64,000 nt of DNA from Pseudomonas fluorescens (GCF_902497875.1 NZ_CABVHY010000007.1:124001-188000), one strand, 5' to 3'. Shown: positions 50,070 through 59,650, counted from the stretch's first letter. Program-made: numbers and translations. Notes: generated by a model not told the origin, from the letters alone.

Positions 50070-50477
50070 ATGCGCAGATTCAACCAAGGTTTCACCTTGA
50101 TCGAAATCATGATTGTGATCGCGATCATCGGTATTCTGGTGACCATAGGCTACCCGGGCATAACCGAATACGTGAAGAAAGCTCACCGTACAGAAATTGC
50201 CGGGCTGCTCTCCGAGCAGGCGCAAAACCTGGAACGGTTCTATTCGAAAAATGGTGTGTATACCAATGCCAGTCCCCCCGTCATCAGCGAGGGCAACGAC
50301 AACTACACAATTACCCCGACACTCGCCGCTCAGACCTTCTCCCTGACGGCAGCCCGTAAAAGCGGATCGATGATGGCGAGCGACAAGTGTGGGGATTTCA
50401 TCATCACCAATACTGGCCTCAGAACCATTGCCGATGCGGCTGATGGTCTGGAAGCCAAAGATTGCTGGGGTCGCTGA
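50070..50477 (+). CDS. pilE: Minor pilin PilE
   Basis: This 135-residue prepilin has the leader MRRFNQGFTLIEIMIVIAIIGILVTIGYPG (G/F, Glu +5). The C-terminal disulphide loop is between KCGDF and KDCWGR. In P. aeruginosa PilE belongs to the minor pilin set beside PilY1. The major pilin PilA is not in this window. A weak hairpin-like T-rich stretch follows before thiO. Confidence 0.9.
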   Translation: MRRFNQGFTLIEIMIVIAIIGILVTIGYPGITEYVKKAHRTEIAGLLSEQAQNLERFYSKNGVYTNASPPVISEGNDNYTITPTLAAQTFSLTAARKSGSMMASDKCGDFIITNTGLRTIADAADGLEAKDCWGR

Positions 50478-50531
50478 TAACTTTTTCGGGCGCATTCTGC
50501 ACCCCTGATTTTTTCATTGTTGGATCAGAAG

Positions 50532-51632
50532 ATGGCCAAGCAACAGCAAGTGGTGATTGTCGGCGGTGGGGTTATCGGCCTGCTGACCGCGTTTAATCTG
50601 GCGTCTGAAGTGCAGCAGGTGATCCTGCTGGATCGCTCGAATGTGGGGCAGGAGTCGTCCTGGGCCGGTGGCGGGATTGTTTCGCCGTTGTACCCGTGGC
50701 GCTATAGCCCGGCGGTCACCGCGTTGGCCCATTGGTCGCAGGATTTTTATCCACAACTGGGCGAGCGCCTGTTTGCCGCAACCGGGGTTGATCCTGAGGT
50801 GCACACCACTGGCCTGTATTGGCTGGATCTGAATGACGAAGCCGAGGCACTGGCTTGGGCGGAGCGGGAAAGCCGCCCACTGAGCAAGGTGGACATATCA
50901 GCGGCCCACGATGCGGTGCCGGTGCTGGGCAGCGGTTTTTCGCGGGCGATCTACATGGCGAATGTGGCCAACGTGCGCAATCCGCGGCTGGTGAAGTCGC
51001 TCAAGGCCGCGTTGTCGGCGTTGCCTAACGTGACTATTCATGAGCACTGCGAAGTCAGCGGATTCATTCGCGAAGGCGAGGGTGTCGTGGGGGTTCAGAC
51101 CTCAGCGGGCGAGATTCGGGCTGACCGGGTGGTACTGTCGGCGGGCGCCTGGAGTGGCGAGTTGTTGCAGAGCCTGGGCCTTGAGTTGCCGGTCGAGCCG
51201 GTAAAGGGGCAAATGATCCTTTACAAATGCGCGCCGGGTTTCCTCTCGAGCATAGTCCTGGCCAAAAGGCGTTATGCGATTCCACGCCGTGACGGCCACA
51301 TTTTGATCGGCAGCACGCTGGAGCATGAGGGTTTCGACAAAACGCCCACCCAACCCGCGCTGGAAAGCCTCAAGGCCTCGGCCATCGAACTGATTCCTGC
51401 GCTGGCGGATGCTGAAGTGGTGGGGCATTGGGCGGGGTTGCGACCGGCTTCGCCAGAGGGTATTCCTTATATTGGCAGGGTCCCGGGCATTGAAGGGCTG
51501 TGGCTGAACTGCGGGCATTACCGCAATGGCCTGGTGCTGGCCCCGGCCTCCTGTCAGTTACTCGCCGACCTGATGCTGGACCGCGAGCCGATCATTGATC
51601 CGGCACCGTATGCACCCACCGGGCGGATTTAG
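50532..51632 (+). CDS. thiO: Glycine oxidase ThiO
   Basis: This 366-residue FAD enzyme oxidises glycine to iminoglyoxylate for thiazole (thiamine) synthesis. The Rossmann FAD motif is VVIVGGGVIGLLTAFNLA at the N-terminus. Downstream lie WAGGGIVSPLYPWRY and the C-terminal GHYRNGLVLAP of the DAO family. ATG 50532 is chosen; an in-frame TTG at 50517 is possible. The gene sits between pilE and the convergent pilR, as in P. aeruginosa where thiO lies by pilR. Confidence 0.92.
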   Translation: MAKQQQVVIVGGGVIGLLTAFNLASEVQQVILLDRSNVGQESSWAGGGIVSPLYPWRYSPAVTALAHWSQDFYPQLGERLFAATGVDPEVHTTGLYWLDLNDEAEALAWAERESRPLSKVDISAAHDAVPVLGSGFSRAIYMANVANVRNPRLVKSLKAALSALPNVTIHEHCEVSGFIREGEGVVGVQTSAGEIRADRVVLSAGAWSGELLQSLGLELPVEPVKGQMILYKCAPGFLSSIVLAKRRYAIPRRDGHILIGSTLEHEGFDKTPTQPALESLKASAIELIPALADAEVVGHWAGLRPASPEGIPYIGRVPGIEGLWLNCGHYRNGLVLAPASCQLLADLMLDREPIIDPAPYAPTGRI

Positions 51633-51679
51633 CGGCTCAAACCCTCAACTGGCGATGCGGTTTTGGCGTTATCTCCCAC

Positions 51680-53020
51680 TCAATCCAGCCCCAGCTTCTT
51701 CAGCCGATACCGCATCGAATGAAACGACAGGCTCAGGCGCTGAGCCGCTGCCGTGCGGTTCCAGTGGGTTTCTTCGAGGGCCTGGAGGAGCAGTTTGCGT
51801 TCGACGCTTTCCAGGTAACTCTCCAGGTTGTTGATCTGCGTCAGATCCGGTAAACCGGGTTCGCCTGTGTAACTGCCTTGCGCCAGACGCAGGTCGCTCG
51901 CCTCGATCTGTTGATTTTCGCAGAGGGCGTATGCACGTTCGAGCATGTTCTCCAGCTCGCGCACATTGCCCGGGAATCTATAGTTTTTCAGCGCATCAAG
52001 CGCTTGCGGATTAAGCCTGGCCGGCGGCAAACCGCTGTTTGCCGCCAGTCGCTGAAGAACATTACGGGCCAACGGTTCGATATCTTCGCGTCGCTCGCGC
52101 AAGGGCGGCATCCGCAGTTCGATCACATTCAAACGGTAGTACAGGTCCTGACGAAAGCGTCCGGCGGCGACTTCGGCGTTCAGGTCCTTTTGCGTGGCAG
52201 ACAAAATGCGCACATCGATCACCACCTCCTGTTGCCCGCCGATGCTGAAAATGGCTTTCTCCTGAATCGCCCGCAGCAATTTGACCTGCATCGCCAAGGG
52301 GAGGTCGGCCACCTCGTCGAGGAACAGCGTGCCACCATTGGCCGCCTGGAACAGCCCGGCCTTGTCTTCGGTGGCGCCGCTGAAGCTACCTTTATGATGG
52401 CCGAAAAACTCGCTATCCATCAGTTCCCACGGAATTGCCCCGCAGTTGACCGGCACAAAGGGTTGGCTGGCGCGCGGGCCCAGCTCATGAATCACCCGGG
52501 CCACCAACTCCTTGCCGCTGCCGGACTCACCACTGATGTACACCGGGGCCTGGCTGCGAGCGAGTTTATCGACCTGTTTGCGCAGGTTGCGCATTGGCAG
52601 CGAATCGCCGAGCAGGCGCCTGTCGAAGGAGGGCGGTCGGGCGCTCGCTGTCGGCAGAAGCAGGGCGCGGCTGACCAACTCCCGCAGTCGGGGGAGGTCA
52701 ACCGGATTGGTCAGAAAGTCGAAGGCGCCGGTTTTCAGCGAGTTGATCGCCGTCTCGAGGTAGGCGGTAATAATTGCGACCCGAACCTGTGGGTGGCACT
52801 GCTGGATGTGCTGCACCAGCTCCTGTCCGGTACCGTCGGGCAGGCGCATATTGGTCAGGCACAGGTCAAAGGCCTCCCGGGTCAGCCAGTCGCGGGCTTC
52901 GCCGACATTGCGAGCACTTTGGGTGTCGAGCTTCATCCGGCCTAAAGTGATTTCCAGGAGGTCGCGGATATCCGGCTCATTATTAACGATCAGGACTTTT
53001 TGCCGTGGGCTGGTATTCAA
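51680..53020 (-). CDS. pilR: PilR sigma-54 activator with neutralised receiver
   Basis: This 446-residue NtrC-type activator normally drives pilA transcription after phosphorylation by PilS. Receiver, AAA+ (GESGSGKE, GGTLFLDEVADLP) and Fis-type HTH (NRTAAAQRLSLSFHSMRYRLKKLGLD) are all readable without a stop. Key receiver residues are lost: acidic pair to N13-N14 (VNNEPD), phosphoacceptor to N57 (LTNMRLPDG), conserved Lys to N105 (LTNPVD). A two-residue shortening follows TAY. The sigma-54 contact loop is GSFSGA instead of GSFTGA. The TTG start at 53020 overlaps the pilS stop and gives the standard length. I infer relaxed selection or a phosphorylation-independent form. Confidence 0.88.
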   Translation of the reverse strand: MNTSPRQKVLIVNNEPDIRDLLEITLGRMKLDTQSARNVGEARDWLTREAFDLCLTNMRLPDGTGQELVQHIQQCHPQVRVAIITAYLETAINSLKTGAFDFLTNPVDLPRLRELVSRALLLPTASARPPSFDRRLLGDSLPMRNLRKQVDKLARSQAPVYISGESGSGKELVARVIHELGPRASQPFVPVNCGAIPWELMDSEFFGHHKGSFSGATEDKAGLFQAANGGTLFLDEVADLPLAMQVKLLRAIQEKAIFSIGGQQEVVIDVRILSATQKDLNAEVAAGRFRQDLYYRLNVIELRMPPLRERREDIEPLARNVLQRLAANSGLPPARLNPQALDALKNYRFPGNVRELENMLERAYALCENQQIEASDLRLAQGSYTGEPGLPDLTQINNLESYLESVERKLLLQALEETHWNRTAAAQRLSLSFHSMRYRLKKLGLD

Positions 53021-53289
53021 GACTGTTTCCGTCCGTGAGCAAAGGAGATGCGAAAGCAACCGCCGCCTTGGCGTGATATCAAGTCTAGGCGGGTCTGGTT
53101 GCTTTCGCACAGCTCATGGGACAGATAGAGACCCAGGCCGGAGCCTTGAGATCGCGAACTCCAGTAGCGGGTTGTCCATGCCGCTGGAAATCAGCAGCAC
53201 CAGGGTGATGCCGATACTTGAACGGTAAAAGTGATAGAGCCTCAGCAAGCGCCGGGCTTGCCACCAGCGCTTAAGGTCTCAACGGTCAC
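53017..53289 (-). pseudogene. pilS: pilS remnant: N- and C-terminal fragments only
   Basis: A PilS kinase gene of about 530 codons would be expected upstream of pilR. Only two pieces remain on the minus strand. About 33 codons match the PilS N-terminus (WQARRLLRLYHFYRSSIGIT, then LVLLISSGMDNPLLEFA). About 43 codons match its C-terminus (QGSGLGLYLSHELCESNQTR, then LDLISRQGGGCFRISFAHGR). The pieces join near 53145 in different frames, and a further frame change lies before the N-terminal piece, after a GTG at 53289. About 450 codons, including the membrane helices, PAS region and phospho-His, are deleted. The stop still overlaps the pilR start. It cannot encode a kinase. Confidence 0.88.
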
Positions 53290-53512
53290 GCGTACCCGGG
53301 CCTTGCTCCAGGTGAGCCTGGCTGCAATACCATTGTTGTTGAAGACTCAACGCTCGATCTCGCGGCAAGTGCACGCCACAGTGGGCGCAGCGGACCATGG
53401 GCGCGGCGATTTTCTCGTCGGGTGTATTGGCCACGGAAGGGGAGTGTTTGAACTTGCGCCAGAGCCATACCGCAGCAGCAATCAGAGCGATCCAGAACAG
53501 TAAACGAAGCAT
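53279..53512 (-). CDS. Small membrane-anchored Cys-motif protein (PP0621 family)
   Basis: This 77-residue protein has one N-terminal membrane helix (MLRLLFWIALIAAAVWLWRKF) and a small CxxC...C domain (VRCAHCGVHLPRDRALSLQQQWYCSQAH) that probably binds zinc. It resembles the PP0621 family usually found directly upstream of pilS in Pseudomonas. Its end overlaps the GTG of the pilS remnant, the old operon junction. Function unknown. Confidence 0.82.
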   Translation of the reverse strand: MLRLLFWIALIAAAVWLWRKFKHSPSVANTPDEKIAAPMVRCAHCGVHLPRDRALSLQQQWYCSQAHLEQGPGTRDR

Positions 53513-53591
53513 GATGAGCAGCTTTTCGACGAGTGAATTGGCAGTTTAGCCAAGGACACTCCCTGCGCACAGCGCAATAAAACGCCGAAAT

Positions 53592-53622
53592 AAAAAAGGG
53601 AGACTCGAAAGTCTCCCTTTTT
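53592..53622. terminator. Bidirectional terminator after bamD
   Basis: Stem AAGGGAGACT / AGTCTCCCTT with CGAA loop, flanked by A6 and T5. It ends bamD on the minus strand. Confidence 0.9.
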
Positions 53623-53637
53623 GCCATCATGTCAGCG

Positions 53638-54660
53638 TCAGTCAAACACGCCGAAGGTCATGTAGCTGAACCATGAACGGTCTTCGTTATTGCCTTCAGC
53701 TTCGGGTTTTTCTTCTTCGATGACATCGCCGTCGCCGTCTTTAGGCTTGAGCTCGGCCGGAATTGCGTCCTTGGCGTCCTGGAATTGCTTCTGCACGTCC
53801 TGGTTGGCGCGGGTTTCTCCCGGCGGCAGCGGTGGACGGGATTCAATCAGGCCCAGGGTTGCCTTGCTCAGCCATGAGCGGTTGTCTGCTTCGGCAACTC
53901 GCGGCACGAACTGACCGTCCACCAGGGTCGGGTGGTTCGGGTAGTTGAGCTTCAGGGTTTCCAGGCTGGTATTGGCCAGATCGTCCAGGTGCAGGCGCTG
54001 GTAGGACTCGACCATCACCGCCAGGCCGTCGCCGACCGCAGGGGTTTCCTGGAAGTTTTCCACCACATAACGACCACGGTTGGCAGCGGCTACATAGGCC
54101 TGACGGGTCAGGTAGTAGTCGGCGACGTGGATTTCGTAGGCGGCCAGCAGGTTGCGCAGGTAAATCATGCGCTGCTTGGCGTCCGGGGCGTAACGGCTGT
54201 TCGGGTAGCGGCTGGTGAGCTGGGCGAACTCATTGTAGGAGTCACGCGCGGCACCCGGGTCACGCTTGGTCATGTCCAGCGGCAGGAAGCGCGCCAGCAG
54301 ACCGACGTCCTGGTCAAAAGAGGTCAGGCCCTTGAGGTAGTACGCATAATCCACGTTCGGGTGCTGCGGGTGCAGGCGAATGAAACGCTCGGCCGCGGAC
54401 TTGGCAGCCTCCGGTTCGGCGTTCTTGTAGTTCGCATAGATCAGCTCGAGTTGAGCCTGATCGGCGTAGCGACCGAACGGATAGCGCGACTCCAGCGCCT
54501 TCAGCTTGGCGGTGGCGCTGGTATAGCTGTTGTTGTCCAGGTCGGCCTGTGCCTGCTGGTACAGCTCGACCTCGCTGAGGTTTTCGTCGACCACTTCCTT
54601 CGATGAGCAAGCAGCGGTCAATGCGAGGATGGCGATCAGCAGCAGGTGTTTCACTTGCAT
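53638..54660 (-). CDS. bamD: Outer-membrane assembly lipoprotein BamD
   Basis: This 340-residue lipoprotein of the BAM complex helps insert beta-barrel proteins. The ATG at 54660 begins a lipoprotein signal ([20 protein letters not shown]). TPR-like repeats follow ([33 protein letters not shown], then [16 protein letters not shown]...). A charged C-terminal extension ([22 protein letters not shown]) is typical of pseudomonads. It is divergent from rluD, as in P. aeruginosa and E. coli. Confidence 0.96.
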   Translation of the reverse strand: MQVKHLLLIAILALTAACSSKEVVDENLSEVELYQQAQADLDNNSYTSATAKLKALESRYPFGRYADQAQLELIYANYKNAEPEAAKSAAERFIRLHPQHPNVDYAYYLKGLTSFDQDVGLLARFLPLDMTKRDPGAARDSYNEFAQLTSRYPNSRYAPDAKQRMIYLRNLLAAYEIHVADYYLTRQAYVAAANRGRYVVENFQETPAVGDGLAVMVESYQRLHLDDLANTSLETLKLNYPNHPTLVDGQFVPRVAEADNRSWLSKATLGLIESRPPLPPGETRANQDVQKQFQDAKDAIPAELKPKDGDGDVIEEEKPEAEGNNEDRSWFSYMTFGVFD

Positions 54661-54811
54661 GGCGGCTTGCGTCCCTATGACGGCCGCTGTCTTGGGCGTG
54701 GCCGTCCTGTTATGATGAGCGCCCCGTTGAAAAGCTTCGGGGCAAAAGACGCCGTATTTAACCACAAGCGCGCAGCCGAAACCAAAAGCTGTGCCGACGC
54801 CTAGTCTGAGC

Positions 54812-55774
54812 ATGTCCGATAAAATTGAACTTCGCGCAGAGGTGCCGTCCGAATTGGGCGGCCAACGCCTCGATCAAGTCGCCGCACAATTATTCGCTGA
54901 GCACTCGCGCTCGCGCCTTTCCGCCTGGATCAAAGACGGCCGCCTGACTGTGGATGGAGCGGTTATCCGCCCGCGAGACATTGTTCATGGCGGTGCGATC
55001 CTTGAGCTGACCGCCGAGCAGGAAGCTCAGGGAGAATGGATCGCTCAGGACATCAAGCTGGATATCGTCTATGAAGACGATGACATCCTGGTCATCAACA
55101 AGCCCGCGGGCCTGGTGGTGCATCCGGCTGCCGGTCATGCCGACGGCACCCTGCTCAACGCACTGCTGCACCATGTGCCGGACATCATCAATGTGCCGCG
55201 CGCCGGTATCGTGCACCGTCTCGACAAGGACACCACCGGTTTGATGGTGGTGGCCAAGACGATTCAGGCGCAGACACAGCTGGTCACCCAGCTGCAAAGC
55301 CGCAGCGTCAGCCGAATCTACGAGTGCATTGTGATCGGTGTGGTCACCGCCGGCGGCAAGATCAATGCGCCGATCGGTCGTCACGGCCAGCAGCGTCAAC
55401 GCATGGCAGTGATGGAAGGCGGCAAGCAGGCGGTCAGTCATTACCGCGTGCTCGAGCGTTTCCGCTCCCACACTCATGTGCGGGTCAAGCTGGAAACCGG
55501 TCGAACGCACCAGATTCGCGTGCACATGGCGCACATCAACTACCCGTTGGTCGGAGATCCCGCCTATGGCGGACGTTTCCGCATCCCGCCGGCAGCCAGC
55601 CTGACCATGGTCGAATCGCTGAAAACCTTCCCGCGGCAGGCCCTGCATGCGCGTTTCCTGGAGTTGGATCATCCGACGACCGGTAAGCGCATGAGCTGGG
55701 AATCGCCGCTGCCGGACGACTTCGTCTGGTTGCTGTCGTTGCTCAAGCAGGACCGTGAGGCGTTCATCGGATGA
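54812..55774 (+). CDS. rluD: 23S rRNA pseudouridine synthase RluD
   Basis: This 320-residue enzyme makes pseudouridines 1911/1915/1917 in helix 69 of 23S rRNA. An S4 domain lies at residues about 15-75. The catalytic Asp is in [19 protein letters not shown], with [12 protein letters not shown] downstream. The ATG at 54812 ([12 protein letters not shown]) is the family start. It overlaps pgeF by 4 bp (ATGA). Confidence 0.96.
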   Translation: MSDKIELRAEVPSELGGQRLDQVAAQLFAEHSRSRLSAWIKDGRLTVDGAVIRPRDIVHGGAILELTAEQEAQGEWIAQDIKLDIVYEDDDILVINKPAGLVVHPAAGHADGTLLNALLHHVPDIINVPRAGIVHRLDKDTTGLMVVAKTIQAQTQLVTQLQSRSVSRIYECIVIGVVTAGGKINAPIGRHGQQRQRMAVMEGGKQAVSHYRVLERFRSHTHVRVKLETGRTHQIRVHMAHINYPLVGDPAYGGRFRIPPAASLTMVESLKTFPRQALHARFLELDHPTTGKRMSWESPLPDDFVWLLSLLKQDREAFIG

Positions 55775-56496
55775 CCCACTGGCTGATTCCTGACTGGCCT
55801 GCGCCGGCCGGGGTGAAAGCCTGCGTCACCACTCGTGCGGGCGGCGTCAGTCTGGCGCCGTTCGACAGCCTCAACCTTGGCGACCATGTCGACGACAGCC
55901 CTCAGGCCGTCGCCGAGAATCGCCGGCGCCTGACCGATCACTTCTCCATCCAGCCGGCCTGGTTGCAGCAGGTTCACGGAATTGCCGTGGCCCAAGCAGA
56001 TCCGGGCCTGGTCGCGACCGCCGACGCCAGTTGGTCGGCGACGCCGGGTATTGCCTGCACGGTGATGACCGCCGATTGCCTGCCTGCGCTGTTCTGCGAC
56101 CGTGCCGGCAGCCGTATCGCGGCGGCCCATGCCGGTTGGCGTGGGCTGGCGGCTGGGGTGCTGGAAGCCACGTTGGACAGTCTCGCCGTGCCGCCTTCCG
56201 AGGTGCTGGTCTGGCTCGGTCCAGCCATCGGCCCGCAAGCCTTCGAAGTCGGCCCGGAAGTCCGTGAGGCCTTTGTCCAGCAACTCCCCGAAGCGGACCA
56301 GGCCTTTGTCCCGAGCCGCAATGCCGGCAAGTTCATGGCCGACATCTATGCCCTGGCGCGTTTGCGTCTGGCCGCTCGCGGCGTCACGGCGGTGTATGGT
56401 GGCGGTTTCTGCACGGTGACCGACCCGCGCTTCTATTCTTACCGCCGCAGTCCTCGCACCGGTCGGTTTGCTTCCCTTGTCTGGCTGGAGCGCTAG
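55771..56496 (+). CDS. pgeF: Laccase-domain peptidoglycan editing factor PgeF (YfiH)
   Basis: This 241-residue YfiH/DUF152 protein is reported to correct misincorporated Ser in peptidoglycan stem peptides. The metal-site residues are in QQVHG, MTADCLPALFCD and AAHAGWRGLAAGVLE. It is translationally coupled to rluD. It has no signal peptide, consistent with a cytoplasmic role on precursors. Confidence 0.92.
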   Translation: MTHWLIPDWPAPAGVKACVTTRAGGVSLAPFDSLNLGDHVDDSPQAVAENRRRLTDHFSIQPAWLQQVHGIAVAQADPGLVATADASWSATPGIACTVMTADCLPALFCDRAGSRIAAAHAGWRGLAAGVLEATLDSLAVPPSEVLVWLGPAIGPQAFEVGPEVREAFVQQLPEADQAFVPSRNAGKFMADIYALARLRLAARGVTAVYGGGFCTVTDPRFYSYRRSPRTGRFASLVWLER

Positions 56497-56526
56497 ACTC
56501 TCCTGACCTGCGTCAACCCCGCGCCG

Positions 56527-56554
56527 CTTGAATCTTCCAGAATCGACCGCATCT
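56527..56554 (+). promoter_or_regulatory. Sigma-32 (RpoH)-type promoter of clpB
   Basis: CTTGAA (56527-56532), a 14-bp spacer and CCGCATCT (56547-56554) match the heat-shock consensus CTTGAA-N13-15-CCCCATNT with one mismatch in the -10. It lies about 73 bp before the clpB start. Confidence 0.75.
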
Positions 56555-56626
56555 AGTGAGGTATCTGGCAGGTTTCTTCATTTAGGTGTGTCCATCGACC
56601 GGCCTGCCCAACTAGGAAGGTGACTC

Positions 56627-59191
56627 ATGCGTATAGACCGTTTAACCAGCAAGTTACAGTTGGCCCTGTCCGATGCTCAGTCTCTGGCAGTAGGCCTCGA
56701 TCATCCGGGCATTGAACCTGCGCACTTGATGCAAGCGCTGCTTGAACAGCAGGGCGGCTCGATCAAGCCGTTGCTGATGCAAGTGGGCTTTGACATCAAC
56801 AGCCTGCGCAAAGAGCTGACCAAAGAGCTCGACCAACTACCGAAAATCCAGAACCCCACTGGCGATGTGAACATGTCGCAGGATCTGGCGCGCCTGCTCA
56901 ATCAGGCCGATCGCCTGGCGCAGCAAAAAGGCGACCAGTTTATTTCCAGCGAGCTGGTGCTACTCGCCGCCATGGACGAGAACAGCAAGCTCGGCAAATT
57001 GCTGCTGGGGCAGGGCGTCAGCAAGAAAGCCCTGGAAAATGCGATCAACAATCTGCGCGGTGGTGAGGCGGTCAATGACCCCAACCACGAAGAATCGCGC
57101 CAGGCCCTGGACAAATACACCGTTGACCTGACCAAGCGCGCCGAAGAAGGCAAGCTTGACCCGGTGATCGGCCGTGACGACGAAATTCGCCGGACCATCC
57201 AGGTCCTGCAACGCCGCACCAAGAACAACCCGGTACTGATCGGCGAGCCTGGCGTGGGTAAAACCGCGATCGCCGAAGGCCTGGCACAACGGATCATCAA
57301 CGGCGAAGTGCCGGATGGCCTGAAAGGCAAACGCCTGCTTTCGCTGGATATGGGCTCGCTGATTGCTGGCGCCAAGTACCGCGGCGAGTTCGAAGAGCGC
57401 ATGAAATCGTTGCTCAATGAGCTGTCGAAGCAGGAAGGGCAGATCATCCTGTTCATCGACGAATTGCACACCATGGTCGGCGCCGGCAAGGGCGAAGGCT
57501 CGATGGATGCCGGCAATATGCTCAAGCCGGCTCTGGCGCGGGGTGAGCTGCATTGCGTTGGCGCGACCACGCTCAACGAATACCGCCAATATATAGAGAA
57601 GGACGCAGCGCTCGAGCGGCGTTTCCAAAAGGTTCTGGTCGACGAGCCGAGCGAAGAAGACACCATTGCGATCCTGCGCGGCTTGAAAGAGCGTTATGAG
57701 GTGCATCACAAGGTGGCGATCACCGACGGTGCGATCATTGCCGCGGCCAAGCTGAGCCATAGGTACATCACCGACCGCCAGTTGCCGGATAAGGCCATCG
57801 ACCTGATCGATGAAGCAGCCAGCCGCATTCGCATGGAAATCGACTCCAAGCCGGAAGTGCTGGATCGTCTGGAGCGGCGTTTGATTCAACTGAAGGTTGA
57901 ATCCCAGGCGCTGAAGAAAGAAGACGACGAAGCGGCGAAGAAGCGTCTGGAAAAGCTGCAGGAAGAAATTGTCCGGCTCGAGCGCGAGTATTCTGACCTG
58001 GAAGAAATCTGGTCCGCGGAAAAAGCTGAAGTGCAGGGTTCGGCGCAGATCCAGCAGAAAATCGAACAGTCCCGTCAGGAACTGGAAACTGCCCGCCGTA
58101 AAGGCGACCTCAACCGCATGGCCGAGCTGCAGTACGGAGTGATCCCGGACCTTGAGCGCAGCCTGCAGATGGTCGATCAGCATGGTAAAAGTGAAAACCA
58201 GTTGCTGCGCAGCAAAGTGACCGAGGAAGAAATTGCCGAAGTCGTTTCCAAGTGGACCGGTATTCCCGTGTCGAAAATGCTCGAAGGTGAGCGCGACAAA
58301 CTGCTGAAGATGGAAAGCCTGTTGCACCAGCGTGTGATCGGTCAGGACGAGGCGGTGATCGCGGTATCCAACGCCGTACGTCGTTCCCGTGCCGGGTTGT
58401 CCGATCCGAACCGCCCAAGCGGCTCGTTTATGTTCCTCGGCCCGACCGGTGTGGGTAAGACCGAGCTGTGCAAGGCGCTGGCCGAGTTCCTCTTTGATAC
58501 TGAAGAGGCGATGGTGCGGATCGACATGTCCGAATTCATGGAGAAACACTCCGTGGCGCGGCTGATTGGTGCGCCACCAGGCTACGTAGGCTACGAGGAA
58601 GGCGGTTACCTGACCGAGGCAGTGCGTCGCAAGCCTTATTCGGTGATCCTCCTGGACGAGGTCGAGAAGGCCCATCCGGACGTGTTCAACGTGTTGCTGC
58701 AAGTGCTGGAAGACGGTCGGCTGACTGACAGTCACGGGCGAACCGTGGATTTTCGCAATACCGTGATCGTGATGACCTCCAACCTGGGCTCGGTACAGAT
58801 CCAGGAACTGGTGGGGGATCGCGAAGCGCAGCGGGCCGCGGTGATGGATGCGGTGTCCAGCCATTTCCGTCCGGAGTTCATCAACCGGATTGATGAAGTG
58901 GTGATCTTCGAGCCTCTGGCCCGGGATCAGATCGCTGGCATCACCGAAATCCAGCTGGGTCGCCTGCGCAGCCGTCTGGCTGAGCGCGAGCTGAAGCTGG
59001 AGCTGAGTCGCGAGGCGCTGGATAAGTTGATCGCGGTCGGGTACGACCCGGTCTATGGCGCACGTCCGCTCAAACGAGCGATTCAGCGCTGGATCGAGAA
59101 CCCGTTGGCGCAGATGATCCTTTCCGGCAGTTTCTTGCCTGGGGTCACCGTGAAGGCCACGGTGGAGGACGACGAAATCGTCTTCCACTGA
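56627..59191 (+). CDS. clpB: ATP-dependent disaggregase ClpB
   Basis: This 854-residue AAA+ chaperone resolves protein aggregates with DnaK. Order: Clp N domain (1-145), AAA1 with Walker [10 protein letters not shown] near 206, the M-domain coiled coil (about 405-525; [25 protein letters not shown]), and AAA2 with GPTGVGKTE near 605. Arg-finger regions such as ALERRFQ and [10 protein letters not shown] are present. The start at 56627 follows GGAAGGTGACTC. It has a sigma-32 promoter and a strong terminator. Confidence 0.98.
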   Translation: MRIDRLTSKLQLALSDAQSLAVGLDHPGIEPAHLMQALLEQQGGSIKPLLMQVGFDINSLRKELTKELDQLPKIQNPTGDVNMSQDLARLLNQADRLAQQKGDQFISSELVLLAAMDENSKLGKLLLGQGVSKKALENAINNLRGGEAVNDPNHEESRQALDKYTVDLTKRAEEGKLDPVIGRDDEIRRTIQVLQRRTKNNPVLIGEPGVGKTAIAEGLAQRIINGEVPDGLKGKRLLSLDMGSLIAGAKYRGEFEERMKSLLNELSKQEGQIILFIDELHTMVGAGKGEGSMDAGNMLKPALARGELHCVGATTLNEYRQYIEKDAALERRFQKVLVDEPSEEDTIAILRGLKERYEVHHKVAITDGAIIAAAKLSHRYITDRQLPDKAIDLIDEAASRIRMEIDSKPEVLDRLERRLIQLKVESQALKKEDDEAAKKRLEKLQEEIVRLEREYSDLEEIWSAEKAEVQGSAQIQQKIEQSRQELETARRKGDLNRMAELQYGVIPDLERSLQMVDQHGKSENQLLRSKVTEEEIAEVVSKWTGIPVSKMLEGERDKLLKMESLLHQRVIGQDEAVIAVSNAVRRSRAGLSDPNRPSGSFMFLGPTGVGKTELCKALAEFLFDTEEAMVRIDMSEFMEKHSVARLIGAPPGYVGYEEGGYLTEAVRRKPYSVILLDEVEKAHPDVFNVLLQVLEDGRLTDSHGRTVDFRNTVIVMTSNLGSVQIQELVGDREAQRAAVMDAVSSHFRPEFINRIDEVVIFEPLARDQIAGITEIQLGRLRSRLAERELKLELSREALDKLIAVGYDPVYGARPLKRAIQRWIENPLAQMILSGSFLPGVTVKATVEDDEIVFH

Positions 59192-59215
59192 GCCTTGGCG
59201 GCTCAATAAGAAGAG

Positions 59216-59242
59216 AGGCCTCGCGTTGCGAGGCCTTTTTTT
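59216..59242 (+). terminator. Rho-independent terminator after clpB
   Basis: Perfect 9-bp stem AGGCCTCGC / GCGAGGCCT, GTT loop, then seven T. The rest of the 297-bp gap to the tRNA-Asn gene holds the tRNA promoter and a ~85-nt leader. Confidence 0.93.
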
Positions 59243-59374
59243 CGTTAGGGCATTGAACTGTAAGGAAAAGGCTTGTAAAGTGCGCCCCGCAGCATGTCAC
59301 CCCAAGGGTTTCTTCTCCCCAAGGAGAAATCTGAAACAAGACGCAAATCATTGTCTTGAAAGCAATTTAAAGGG

Positions 59375-59402
59375 TTGACAGGGTGTTTTAAAATTGTAGA
59401 AT
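59375..59402 (+). promoter_or_regulatory. Strong sigma-70 promoter of the tRNA array
   Basis: Perfect TTGACA (59375-59380), a 16-bp spacer and TAGAAT (59397-59402), followed by a GC-rich discriminator AGCGCGCC typical of stable-RNA promoters under stringent control. It is the only strong promoter seen for the array. Confidence 0.85.
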
Positions 59403-59488
59403 AGCGCGCCTCAGACACACGAACGCAGCGATGCGAACGGGTCGAAGAGAGCGAAGTAGCGGTAAAAGTTGTAATTGAAATATGTAGT

Positions 59489-59564
59489 TCCGTGATAGCT
59501 CAGTCGGTAGAGCAAATGACTGTTAATCATTGGGTCCCAGGTTCGAGTCCTGGTCACGGAGCCA
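59489..59564 (+). tRNA. tRNA-Asn (anticodon GTT)
   Basis: 76 nt with encoded CCA. The acceptor stem TCCGTGA / TCACGGA, the D arm GCTC..GAGC, anticodon loop CTGTTAA and T loop GTTCGAGTC are all complete. It is first in the array. Confidence 0.97.
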
Positions 59565-59573
59565 ATTTCAAAC

Positions 59574-59650
59574 CGGGGTATAGCGCAGTCCGGTAGCGCG
59601 CCTGCTTTGGGAGCAGGATGTCAGGAGTTCGAATCCCCTTACCCCGACCA
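59574..59650 (+). tRNA. tRNA-Pro (anticodon TGG), copy 1
   Basis: 77 nt with encoded CCA. Acceptor CGGGGTA / TACCCCG, anticodon stem CCTGC / GCAGG with loop TTTGGGA, T loop GTTCGAATC. First gene of repeat unit 1. Confidence 0.97.

Noticed and set aside
51680..53020. pilR as a pseudogene
   Set aside because: Receiver residues are lost, but the frame is open over the normal length with Walker motifs and HTH present, so it is kept as a CDS with altered function.
56960..59206. 748-residue antisense ORF opposite clpB
   Set aside because: Mirror frame of clpB; composition atypical for a protein and no motif.
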